This document shows positions 1 through 6,062 of a stretch of 20,143 nucleotides of DNA, one piece after another. The translations under genes were made by a program, and so were the position numbers. The notes beneath the pieces were generated by a model. The model was given only the letters and a program-made list of their open reading frames with translations, was not told where the DNA came from and made no database searches. Each line of letters starts with the position of its first letter. Positions within the stretch are counted from its first letter, which is position 1. The stretch comes from Porticoccaceae bacterium UBA1989 (GTDB taxonomy: Bacteria; Pseudomonadota; Gammaproteobacteria; Pseudomonadales; Porticoccaceae). The stretch is taken from contig DDDD01000131.1 in assembly GCA_002335945.1 (NCBI GenBank), positions 424-20,566 of the forward strand, in the 5' to 3' direction.

Positions 1-2
1 TA

Positions 3-197
3 TTTTCAGCGTTCAGACAACTCGCTTTGCTCAAACAAGTCTTCTCTCAATCTGAAAATACCCGCACCCATAAACGGGCCCTGATTGATCGCAAGGGCAT
101 TGCCAGGGACTATTTTGATTTTTCTACTTTTGCTGATTTTGGTTTGCTAGTTGAAAGAAAAGCGGCTTTTGGGCCGTTTTTTTGTATCTGGTGTTAG
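3..197 (+). other. Unidentified open frame running in from the left edge
   Basis: A plus-strand frame is open from the window edge to a TAG at 195-197 (64 residues). Its last residues run straight through a terminator hairpin, which is unusual for a real gene, and I recognise no family in it. It may be the tail of a gene starting outside the window, or a transcribed untranslated 3' end read by chance. Nothing else gene-like is seen in 1-257. Confidence 0.2.
157..183 (+). terminator. Rho-independent terminator, plus strand
   Basis: A nine-pair stem (AAAAGCGGC at 158-166 against GCCGTTTTT at 173-181, one G-T pair) closes a six-base loop and runs into a T-tract ending at 183. It should stop transcripts entering from the left edge and so implies a plus-strand gene just outside the window. 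Confidence 0.7.
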
Positions 198-199
198 AT

Positions 200-239
200 C
201 AAAAAGCAGGCTGTGGCTCTTTCTTAAGGGCCACAGCCT
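200..239 (-). terminator. Rho-independent terminator of the protease gene
   Basis: A perfect ten-pair stem, AGGCTGTGGC (208-217) against GCCACAGCCT (230-239), is followed on the minus strand by GC and five Ts (complement of 201-207). It lies 18 bases past the stop codon of the minus-strand catalytic fragment, so it is the expected end of that transcript. With the plus-strand hairpin at 157-183 it makes a back-to-back termination zone. Confidence 0.78.
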
Positions 240-257
240 TATTCTTCTAATTACCAG

Positions 258-1244
258 CTAACCTCCGCAAAGGTGTGGCTGAAAGAAGGTACTAGCTGAT
301 AATGCAGAACACCCGCTCGAGTTACATGCTTTAATTTTCAGATAAGCATCAACGCTATTGTATGAAGGGGTACTCGGGAAGCTCACGCTGCCTGCATAAA
401 TATATCCCGCACCGGTTGTGCTGTAATACACTTGATAAGAACTAGCACCTGAAGATGAACCCCATGAATTTGAATACAAACTATAAATGTTGCTGTAGCA
501 ACCGGTAAAGAAGCCAGTTACAAATGAGGGTGCGAATGGTACACCTGAACCGCCACCGCCAGAAGGAGGGTCCTCATAGCCATTCATTTGGCCCCATACG
601 ATGTCAAGTATTGCACCTATGGCTTGATCAACTGACGAGATAAAGTCAATCGCATCCTTGATGTCTTTCTCGTCAGTCTTGTTAATGATTAAGCCAGTGT
701 CAGGCTCGATTTCGCTAGTTATCCAAATCAGTACTTTTGCGGCTTGATCAATTGACAAACCCTGTTGCCTCGCTCTGTATATAAAATTTCCGAAAATTTG
801 GCCATTAATATGTTCCATGCCCGGCGCGGTGCTATCGACAAAATCATCAAAAGTTTTACTCTCGGATATATCTCGAATATCACTTTGGTTTTTAAATAGG
901 TCCTCGGATACTTTCGTGTCGCCAGGTGGGTTAAATTTTTCAGAATATAGGACTGCCATAGCATCTGCGAATCCTTCATTTAGCGCTTTCGCCCAGGGGT
1001 CTCCACTGGTAATTGCTTGAGATAGTTTTTCGTTGACCCCTCGGAGAATTCCATGTGTCACTTCATGGACTACTGTGTCATCAATTTTTTGGGCTTGGAC
1101 TGGGTGATATGTACCTGGGGGAAGTTGCGAGGGATGAGGGAAGACGGCCGTATTATTCCCAGGATCGAAAAATGGACCTTTTTGGTCAGTAGTATTGATT
1201 TTTACATCAATGGAGTTGGAGACCCCCCAACTTCTGAGCAGCAA
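258..1244 (-). CDS. M4-like zinc metalloprotease, catalytic half (frameshifted)
   Basis: Catalytic part of a thermolysin-like (MEROPS M4, gluzincin) secreted protease. Seen: zinc/catalytic motif HEVTH at residues 60-64, third ligand region NEGFAD (Glu90, Asp94), and EHINGQIF around His145, matching the HIN motif that carries the thermolysin active-site histidine. A glycine-rich linker (PPSGGGGSG, near residue 225) leads to a C-terminal domain of about 90 residues rich in Ser and Tyr; its ending YLKIKACNSSGCSA reads like a fibronectin type III strand. The listed TTG start at 1244 is only the frame limit: there is no signal peptide, and the fragment overlaps the upstream propeptide frame by 43 bases. 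Adding one G to the run at 1223-1228 joins both halves into a protein of about 840 residues. As it stands this half would not be exported unless frameshifting or slippage occurs. Family call firm, function in this strain doubtful. Confidence 0.8.
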   Translation of the reverse strand: MLLRSWGVSNSIDVKINTTDQKGPFFDPGNNTAVFPHPSQLPPGTYHPVQAQKIDDTVVHEVTHGILRGVNEKLSQAITSGDPWAKALNEGFADAMAVLYSEKFNPPGDTKVSEDLFKNQSDIRDISESKTFDDFVDSTAPGMEHINGQIFGNFIYRARQQGLSIDQAAKVLIWITSEIEPDTGLIINKTDEKDIKDAIDFISSVDQAIGAILDIVWGQMNGYEDPPSGGGGSGVPFAPSFVTGFFTGCYSNIYSLYSNSWGSSSGASSYQVYYSTTGAGYIYAGSVSFPSTPSYNSVDAYLKIKACNSSGCSALSASTFFQPHLCGG

Positions 1245-2788
1245 ATGCCGTCAGTGTTCTCAGATAGCCAATCTTCCATATTGTTTATAACCTCCCATGG
1301 ATGCTTGGCTTGTGGATCCTGGCAGAGACCTGAAAATTCACAAATAAATTGCCCGATTGCAGATTCACGAATGATTTCTGTAACCTGACTAATGATTGTG
1401 ATTGGTGGCCAAAAAGGTATTTGGATATTTATGTCTTCACACAGAGGTAATGAAATGCCTGATTCGTGCTCACAGACATCAGTTTGAATTTGAGTTGTCA
1501 CGTAATCGGCTGCCGGAGTAACCTTAGTCTTACCGGAATGTCCTTCAACAAAAACTCTATAGTGACCGCTGTTAGATTCAACCTCATATAGAATAACTTC
1601 CCAATAAGGAATAAGTGTGTATTCGTTATCAATGATTTTATATTGAAGGTTGATTGGTGTTTGCTCTAGCGTTATGAAGCTGAGATTGGGTTTGGCTATA
1701 TGTTCCTTAGCTGCCTTCTTGGCAAGTTCTAACACCTGTTCTTTTGTATAGACAGAAGGCTTTATGTCCGCTTTCTCAGGGTCAATGAAGCTAGTTGATA
1801 GATAATTGACATTACCGTTTGGATCAATTTTTATTTTAGATCCCGTTATCCTTATCGTAAGGTCATTTATTTTTTGCCGGAAGGTGACCTGATAACCAGA
1901 TTTTTTGTTGCCAATGACTTTCTGTATTGCTAAGTCATACTCAGGTTTGTAGTTGGTAATGATATCTAGCCTTTCAAGAAGCTTGCGAATTTCGTTGCGG
2001 TCTCGGTTCAATATTTTCTCAACATTGACATTATCAATTTCTTGCCCAAGCAATTTTGACGCTCCACCTGCATGCCTTACCGTTTCATTGTAATACTTAG
2101 GTTTGCTCTCATGGATTGCCTCCGTCTTAAGTAATTTCCTTTCAAGTCTGTACGCTGAGGGCTGTGTTACTTTAGACATTAAGCGAGCTTTAACGCGTTG
2201 ATTATTCTTGCGCGGCTTCTTTTTGAGCTTGTAGATTAATTGCTGATACTTGTTAAACTCACGTGGTACTACTCGATAGGTCTCGCTATCGATAACCAGA
2301 TTGCCAATTACCTCTCCGGTCGCATCATCAATAATAAACCGTGCTCGGCCATTGTGCCCCAAGATCTTGGCCGTCACATAACGGACTCGTTCCTTTGTAT
2401 CCGGGATAGATTCCACGACCGATAATATATAGTTACTACCTGCGATAGTGATTGTGGGGTCAGGTAAATGTATATCAGGTCTAGATGGATCAAGTGATAT
2501 AACTCGTGAAGGCAGTAATTTACTAGGATCAAAACTGCTGGTATCCACTAACGTTGCTTCTCTATGGGGATGTTTTTCCTCATAGTGCAGTTCATCACTG
2601 GAAGGTTTTTTGTCCGGTCTTGATAATGGGACTTGTGCGATTGATTCTGGCCGGAGGTTTTCTAGCTCCTTATTTGATTTTAATTTAAATGAAGGATGGT
2701 CATTTACAGCCGAAAAAACGGCTGACGCCGAAGACAATGCTAATATTACTAGTAGATTCTTGATAAGGACGAATAACTGACGATTCAT
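1202..2788 (-). CDS. M4-like protease, signal peptide and propeptide half (frameshifted)
   Basis: N-terminal half of the secreted metalloprotease. I choose the ATG at 2788 because TTAAGGAGT lies 10 bases upstream and the protein then opens with a standard signal peptide: MNRQ, a hydrophobic stretch FVLIKNLLVILAL, and a likely cleavage after AVFSA. An upstream in-frame ATG at 2842 would add 18 residues ahead of the signal. The body matches an M4 propeptide: a long FTP-like region, then a PepSY-like segment (VYTKEQVLELAKKAAKEH, PYWEVILYEVESNSGHYRVFVEG) that normally acts as chaperone and inhibitor. After a Cys-containing stretch it reaches DWLSENTDGICCSEVGG and leaves frame at the G run, ending at 1202 without any catalytic motif. 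Alone it could be secreted only as an inactive pro-region. Confidence 0.75.
   Translation of the reverse strand: MNRQLFVLIKNLLVILALSSASAVFSAVNDHPSFKLKSNKELENLRPESIAQVPLSRPDKKPSSDELHYEEKHPHREATLVDTSSFDPSKLLPSRVISLDPSRPDIHLPDPTITIAGSNYILSVVESIPDTKERVRYVTAKILGHNGRARFIIDDATGEVIGNLVIDSETYRVVPREFNKYQQLIYKLKKKPRKNNQRVKARLMSKVTQPSAYRLERKLLKTEAIHESKPKYYNETVRHAGGASKLLGQEIDNVNVEKILNRDRNEIRKLLERLDIITNYKPEYDLAIQKVIGNKKSGYQVTFRQKINDLTIRITGSKIKIDPNGNVNYLSTSFIDPEKADIKPSVYTKEQVLELAKKAAKEHIAKPNLSFITLEQTPINLQYKIIDNEYTLIPYWEVILYEVESNSGHYRVFVEGHSGKTKVTPAADYVTTQIQTDVCEHESGISLPLCEDINIQIPFWPPITIISQVTEIIRESAIGQFICEFSGLCQDPQAKHPWEVINNMEDWLSENTDGICCSEVGGSPTPLM
1223..1228 (-). other. Six-base G/C run at the protease frameshift
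   Basis: The plus strand has six consecutive C here (six G in the coding sense). Upstream the propeptide frame reads SEVGG and then drifts into SPTPLM and a stop at 1202; the catalytic frame downstream reads VSNSIDVKI. A seventh G would give EVGGVSNSIDV without a break. Homopolymer slippage, a sequencing error, or a phase-variable tract are all possible. Confidence 0.75.
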
Positions 2789-2877
2789 AACAATCTCACT
2801 CCTTAAGATTGATTTAACTTCTAGGGGATGGCCACCCATCAACGAAAAAACGTGTGACCGTTTATGTCTCGCTGAAA

Positions 2878-2907
2878 ATTATCAATACCTAGATAATACA
2901 TCATCAA
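2878..2907 (-). promoter_or_regulatory. Putative sigma-70 promoter of the protease gene
   Basis: On the minus strand TTGATG (2907-2902) and GATAAT (2883-2878) are 18 bases apart, about 90 bases before the ATG at 2788. Five of six bases match TATAAT. The match is by eye only; no operator is apparent. Confidence 0.4.
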
Positions 2908-2981
2908 TGAAAATCGACATATAAGTGATAGACTGAAAATTTTTAATCTGCATTAGAATTTGAAAGCTTTGTGGACAATAT

Positions 2982-3009
2982 GGTAATCCCCCCATTAATA
3001 ACCGAAGTT
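2982..3009 (+). repeat. Terminal inverted repeat, orfB side of the IS
   Basis: Starts GGTAATCCCCCCA. Its reverse complement recurs at the other end of the element; the first 13 bases are identical, and the inner part (AACCGAAGTT against AACTGAGGTT) matches at 8 of 10 positions after a one-base gap. Confidence 0.8.
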
Positions 3010-3062
3010 AAAAGTAGAGAGTTATGCAGCTAACGCCAATTTCTGTTTCGGTGTGATGCCGC

Positions 3063-3848
3063 CTAGTGCATATTCGGTCTTTCATGATTGTAAGTCCAGA
3101 GCCAGTGCGTGGCATATTCTTGAACGTCTTCGATTTCCGCAAAGAGATAGTGGCTTAACCAATCGTACCTTACCGTGCGATTGTACCGCTCGACGTAAGC
3201 GTTTTGCTGAGGGTTGCCAGGCTGGATGAACAGTAAATCGATACCACGTTCTTCTGCCCAAGTAGCCAACAGTTCACTTATGTATTCTGGCCCGTTATCA
3301 CAACGGATTTGCCGTGGCTTACCCCTCCACTCAATCACTTGATTCAATGCACGCTTAACGCGGATAGCGGGTAACGAGAAGTCAACTTCGATGACGAGTC
3401 CTTCGCGATTAAAGTCGTCAATCACGTTGAATAAGCGATAACTTCTTCCGTCTGATAGCTGATCATGCATGAAGTCTATTGACCAACAATCATTGATTGC
3501 TACCGGCACCGATAGAGGTTCTGGCTTTTCCCGTACTAAGCGTTTTTTTGGCTTTATACGAAGGTTAAGCTCCAATTCCCGATAAATACGGTAGACCCGC
3601 TTGTGGTTCCACCGAAAGCCCTTCACATTGCGCAGATAGAGATAGCACAGTCCAAACCCCCAGTTGCGTTGATTGTGAGTTATTCGAATTAACCAGTTTG
3701 CGATTAGAGCATTTTCTTTGCTCAGTTTAGGCCGATATCGGTAGCAAGTTTCGCTGATCTGAAATGCCAGACATACCCGTTTTACGCTGACCGCGTGTTT
3801 TCCAATCGATGCCTTAGCCATCTCTCGACGCTGAGATGGCTTTACCAC
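3063..3848 (-). CDS. IS3-family transposase OrfB, C-terminus frameshifted
   Basis: DDE integrase-type transposase that cuts and joins element ends. Seen: a HTH_21-like N-terminal region (VCLAFQISETCYRYRPK), then the rve core with first Asp in CWSIDFMHDQ, second Asp in IRCDNGPEY and the Glu in NAYVERYNRTVR. The start is a GTG inside the A6G frameshift site, so the natural product is an OrfA-OrfB fusion made by -1 frameshifting. The frame ends at NHERPNMH. Inserting one G between 3068 and 3069 would restore the family ending (NMALGGITPKQKL) and carry it to a TAA at 3022. The DDE residues survive, but loss of about 17 C-terminal residues probably impairs activity. Confidence 0.85.
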   Translation of the reverse strand: MVKPSQRREMAKASIGKHAVSVKRVCLAFQISETCYRYRPKLSKENALIANWLIRITHNQRNWGFGLCYLYLRNVKGFRWNHKRVYRIYRELELNLRIKPKKRLVREKPEPLSVPVAINDCWSIDFMHDQLSDGRSYRLFNVIDDFNREGLVIEVDFSLPAIRVKRALNQVIEWRGKPRQIRCDNGPEYISELLATWAEERGIDLLFIQPGNPQQNAYVERYNRTVRYDWLSHYLFAEIEDVQEYATHWLWTYNHERPNMH

Positions 3849-4096
3849 TTTTTTGCCATGGCCTCCTGAATGATCTCAGCTTTGAGCCGCTCTTCGGCGT
3901 ACATCTTCTTTAGTCGCCGGTTTTCGTCTTCCAGTTCCTTGAGCCGCGTCATCATGGAGGAGTCCATACCGCCGTATTTACTGCGCCATTTATAGAAGCT
4001 AGCTAAGCTCATGCCATGCTCCCGGCAGAGCTCTGGCACTGGCGTCCCGGCCTCAGCCTGCATGATTTGACTGTCTGAATATCTTGATTTCTTCAT
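3842..4096 (-). CDS. IS3-family transposase OrfA
   Basis: DNA-binding subunit of the IS: 84 residues with a helix-turn-helix (VPELCREHGMSLASFYKWRS) and then a leucine-zipper-like coiled coil (LKELEDENRRLKKMYAEE). The N-terminus reads MKKSRYSDSQIMQAEAGTPV; relatives, as I remember them, read QIM, then about four residues (AILK-like), then QAEAG. That suggests a 12-bp in-frame deletion in the first helix. It overlaps orfB by 7 bases at the slippery site. The ATG at 4096 is the family start. Confidence 0.85.
   Translation of the reverse strand: MKKSRYSDSQIMQAEAGTPVPELCREHGMSLASFYKWRSKYGGMDSSMMTRLKELEDENRRLKKMYAEERLKAEIIQEAMAKKW
3848..3854 (-). promoter_or_regulatory. A6G slippery heptamer for OrfA-OrfB frameshifting
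   Basis: The minus strand reads AAAAAAG here, just before the orfA stop codon. A -1 slip moves the ribosome from AKKW-stop into the orfB frame (VVKPSQRRE). This is the standard IS3-family arrangement. Confidence 0.75.
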
Positions 4097-4138
4097 GCAG
4101 AATCTCCTGTGTATAGATTACGAGAATATTCTACTTAA

Positions 4139-4167
4139 AACCTCAGTTAATTTGTGGGGGGATTACC
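4139..4167 (-). repeat. Terminal inverted repeat, orfA side of the IS
   Basis: Complement begins GGTAATCCCCCCA, identical over 13 bases to the other end. The next base outside (4168) starts GAATGACGG, which belongs to the dyad-repeat cluster. Confidence 0.8.
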
Positions 4168-4300
4168 GAATGACGGAGTAAATGCGTCTCCCCAGCCAGA
4201 ACAGAGATACCAGCCTTCGCTGGAATGACGAAGTGAGTCACGTCTCCCCAGCCAGAACAGAGATTCTAGCCCCAGCCTTCGCTGGGGTGACGTTCGTTCG
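4168..4300. repeat. Dispersed dyad-repeat cluster (GTCTCCCCAGCC / CCAGCCTTCGCTGG)
   Basis: A 24-base segment beginning CGTCTCCCCAGCC occurs identically at 4185-4208 and 4241-4264 (period 56). Each copy is followed by a hairpin with a CTTC loop: CCAGC/GCTGG at 4210-4223 and CCCCAGC/GCTGGGG at 4270-4287. The stretch 4168-4184 (GAATGACGGAGTAAATG) matches what follows the hairpin in the next copy (GAATGACGAAGTGAGT), so the IS right end sits exactly where a hairpin should be. Such dyads occur as intergenic repeats in many proteobacteria. The rest of 4301-4426 holds no gene; a weak six-pair stem at 4326-4342 lacks a T-tract. Confidence 0.8.
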
Positions 4301-4426
4301 CTGGGGTGCAGTGTTGAAGTTTCTACAAGAAAAATATTCTTGAAGACTCGCGATGGCTAAAGTAACTGCTCTCGATTGAGCTACGCATATAACCTACCGC
4401 CTATTAATTGTTTTATTCAAGACGTT

Positions 4427-5464
4427 TTAAGCCAGCTTCACAAACCCCTGCTTCACCTTTCCAACCATCCCATAAATCATCAACCCCGCCAAAACAACAC
4501 TAGCGCCATAGGCCAATGGTGTATTCACCATGCCATGAACATGCTCGGCCTGTGCCATAAAATCCATATTCCACAGTTTGGCCAAGTAGTTGGTTAGAAG
4601 ACCAAAAGCAAAGCCAACTCCAACTACGCTTGATAGATAGGCTAGTAGCGCACGATTCCCCAACTCGGTTTTAACCAACCCCATAGTGGCTATATTGGTT
4701 GCTGGGCCCACTAGCATAAACACCAACGTGGCGCCTGGAGAGACGCCAGAAAATAGTAACCCAGCGGCTATAGGTGTGGATGCGGTGGCGCAGATATACA
4801 TGGGCATGCCAATCACTGCCATCACTACAAAGGCCATAAAACCGTCGCCCCATTGGGCTAAAAATTCATTGGGGACATAGGTTTTAATCAGTGCGGCAAA
4901 GCTTAGGCCGATGATTAGCCACAGGGCGATATCTTTAATCAGGTCGATGAAGGTAAAGTGCAAACCGGCTTTTATTTTCTCTGGTAATGTTTGTTCAGGT
5001 TCCTGAGTTTTACTCGCGCAGCATGATGATTCGGTGGCGGTTTCTGCTGACTGAGTGACTTCTTTTACTTCATCTTTTCCTACTAATATACCGGCGGTGA
5101 TTGCGCTCGTGATGGCGGCGATAGGGCGTATTATTGCCATAAAGGGCCCTAGCATGGCGTAGGAGATGGAGATTGAATCTACGCCTGTCTCTGGTGTGGA
5201 TATTAAGAATGAGGTGGTGGCGGCCTTGGAGGCACCGCTGCGACGCAGGCCAACGGCGGCTGGAATAACACCGCAGGAGCAGAGGGGTAATGGTGCACCA
5301 AAGAGTGCGGCTTTGACGGTGGACATTAGGCCGGGTTTGCCTAGGTGTTTGGCCATTAGCTGGCTGGGGACGAAGGCTTTCATCATGCCGGCGACGAATA
5401 GGCCCAGTATTAGCCAGGGGGCTGATTCCATAAATAGGGCGATAAAGTTTTCGATTAGCGCCAT
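4427..5464 (-). CDS. SO_0444-type Cu/Zn efflux permease
   Basis: Inner-membrane permease of the DUF318/ArsP-like superfamily, closest to the SO_0444 type of Cu/Zn efflux transporters; it would export excess zinc or a similar metal. Seen: 345 residues in two membrane halves. The first holds PLCSCGVIPAAVGLR (residues 60-74) and STPETGVDSI, the second PMYICATASTPIAAG (221-235) and GPATNIATMG (253-262). They are joined by a hydrophilic loop with a Cys pair (ESSCCASK, Cys148-149) that may bind metal, and a His pair (EHVH) lies near the last helix. The gene begins 9 bases after the zntR-like gene; its Shine-Dalgarno (AGGAG, 5475-5471) overlaps that gene's TAG stop, which suggests translational coupling. 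Which metal it moves is inferred from the regulator. Confidence 0.85.
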   Translation of the reverse strand: MALIENFIALFMESAPWLILGLFVAGMMKAFVPSQLMAKHLGKPGLMSTVKAALFGAPLPLCSCGVIPAAVGLRRSGASKAATTSFLISTPETGVDSISISYAMLGPFMAIIRPIAAITSAITAGILVGKDEVKEVTQSAETATESSCCASKTQEPEQTLPEKIKAGLHFTFIDLIKDIALWLIIGLSFAALIKTYVPNEFLAQWGDGFMAFVVMAVIGMPMYICATASTPIAAGLLFSGVSPGATLVFMLVGPATNIATMGLVKTELGNRALLAYLSSVVGVGFAFGLLTNYLAKLWNMDFMAQAEHVHGMVNTPLAYGASVVLAGLMIYGMVGKVKQGFVKLA

Positions 5465-5473
5465 AGATTACTC

Positions 5474-5884
5474 CTAGTTTGTCTGGTCACTTAGGGCTTC
5501 TAGAATGGTGCAGTGGGTGGCGGGTTTGTCGCCACCGCAGCAGGCATTGCTGAGGGTTTGTAGGGATGTTTTGATGCGCTTTATTTCGGCGAGACGCTGA
5601 TTGACTACGGCAATTTTATCGTCGACAAATTGCTTTACATCTTGGCAGGATTTTTCGTCTTTGGTGACTTCTAGTTTTAAGAGCTGATGTATCTCGTTGA
5701 GGGTAAAGCCCACTTCTTTGGCGCTGATAATAAAGCTAATGCGATGGACGTCGGCGTCTGAGTAAAGGCGATAACCTGAGGCATTGCGAGCGCTTGGGGT
5801 GATGAGGCCGTGCTTTTCGTAGAAACGCAGGGTATCTCTGGATACCTTGGACAGGGCTGCGAGTTCACCAATTTTTAATGTCAT
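5474..5884 (-). CDS. zntR: Zn(II)-responsive MerR-family regulator (ZntR-like)
   Basis: MerR-family activator that untwists its promoter when metal binds. From the ATG at 5884 the protein has 136 residues: a winged helix beginning MTLKIGELA with RDTLRFYEKHGLI, a dimerisation helix, and a metal site with Cys80, Cys115, Cys116 and Cys125 lining up with ZntR Cys79, 114, 115 and 124. The ZntR ligand His119 is not conserved in place: a Lys (120) stands there and His124 lies next to Cys125. I prefer 5884 over the ATG at 5896 because family members start this way and because 5896 falls at the predicted transcription start. It is the first gene of a two-gene operon with the efflux permease. Confidence 0.85.
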   Translation of the reverse strand: MTLKIGELAALSKVSRDTLRFYEKHGLITPSARNASGYRLYSDADVHRISFIISAKEVGFTLNEIHQLLKLEVTKDEKSCQDVKQFVDDKIAVVNQRLAEIKRIKTSLQTLSNACCGGDKPATHCTILEALSDQTN

Positions 5885-5902
5885 TTTTGATCTCATGTTT
5901 TA

Positions 5903-5934
5903 ACTGTAAACCCTAGAGTATAGTCTAGGGTCAA
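5903..5934 (-). promoter_or_regulatory. MerR/ZntR-type operator and 20-bp-spacer promoter
   Basis: On the minus strand TTGACC (5934-5929) and TACAGT (5908-5903) are separated by 20 bases, the long spacer typical of MerR-regulated promoters. A perfect 8-bp dyad, ACCCTAGA and TCTAGGGT (5910-5931, six bases between the arms), fills the spacer. Transcription would start near 5896, giving the zntR-like gene a leader of about 12 bases. The regulator would therefore activate its own operon. A 16-base palindrome (CAAAAATT/AATTTTTG, 5941-5956) lies just upstream and could be a UP-like AT element. Confidence 0.85.
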
Positions 5935-5981
5935 GTCGATCAAAAATTAATTTTTGGGGCGTCCTTGCCCTGAGATGTTTT

Positions 5982-6062
5982 GGTTATAACCTTTCTATTG
6001 CAGGCTTTGCATTACCAGCTTTCTATTACCGGCTTTGCATTACCAGCTTTGCTTTAACCTTT
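5982..6062 (-). repeat. 14-bp tandem array at the 3' end of the monooxygenase gene
   Basis: Read on the minus strand, four contiguous 14-bp units of the form AAAGCYGGTAATRS fill 6050-5995 (two are identical, giving a 28-bp super-period), with shorter degenerate units at both ends. The unit at 6062-6051 contains the TAA stop codon of the monooxygenase. Every full unit carries TAA or TAG. Confidence 0.85.

Larger units (their letters stand above)
2982..4167 (-). mobile_element. IS3-family insertion sequence (IS407-like), decayed
   Basis: An element of 1186 bp bounded by imperfect inverted repeats that begin identically (GGTAATCCCCCCA). It carries the IS3 layout: orfA with helix-turn-helix and coiled coil, an A6G slippery site, and orfB with a DDE integrase core. 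Two lesions are visible: orfA lacks about four residues in its first helix, and orfB has a one-base frameshift near its end. The bases just outside the two ends (ACAATAT left, GAATGAC right) show no target duplication, so the element or its flanks were rearranged after insertion. The right end abuts a dispersed dyad-repeat cluster. Confidence 0.88.

Noticed and set aside
3..197. Possible real C-terminal coding end at the left edge, or a reverse frame reading EDLFEQSELSER
   Set aside because: The plus frame runs through a terminator and matches no family I know; the reverse frame is short and resembles translations of dispersed repeats often annotated in error. Kept only as a low-confidence note.
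4326..4342. CAAGAA/TTCTTG hairpin as terminator of the efflux operon
   Set aside because: Weak AT-rich stem, about 85 bases past the stop, and no T run after it on the minus strand.
4376..4597. Small plus-strand frame antisense to the permease end, and similar plus-strand frames inside dnaE2, the SDR and the transporter
   Set aside because: They lie opposite well-supported genes, have no ribosome binding site or recognisable domain, and mirror the codon structure of the real gene.
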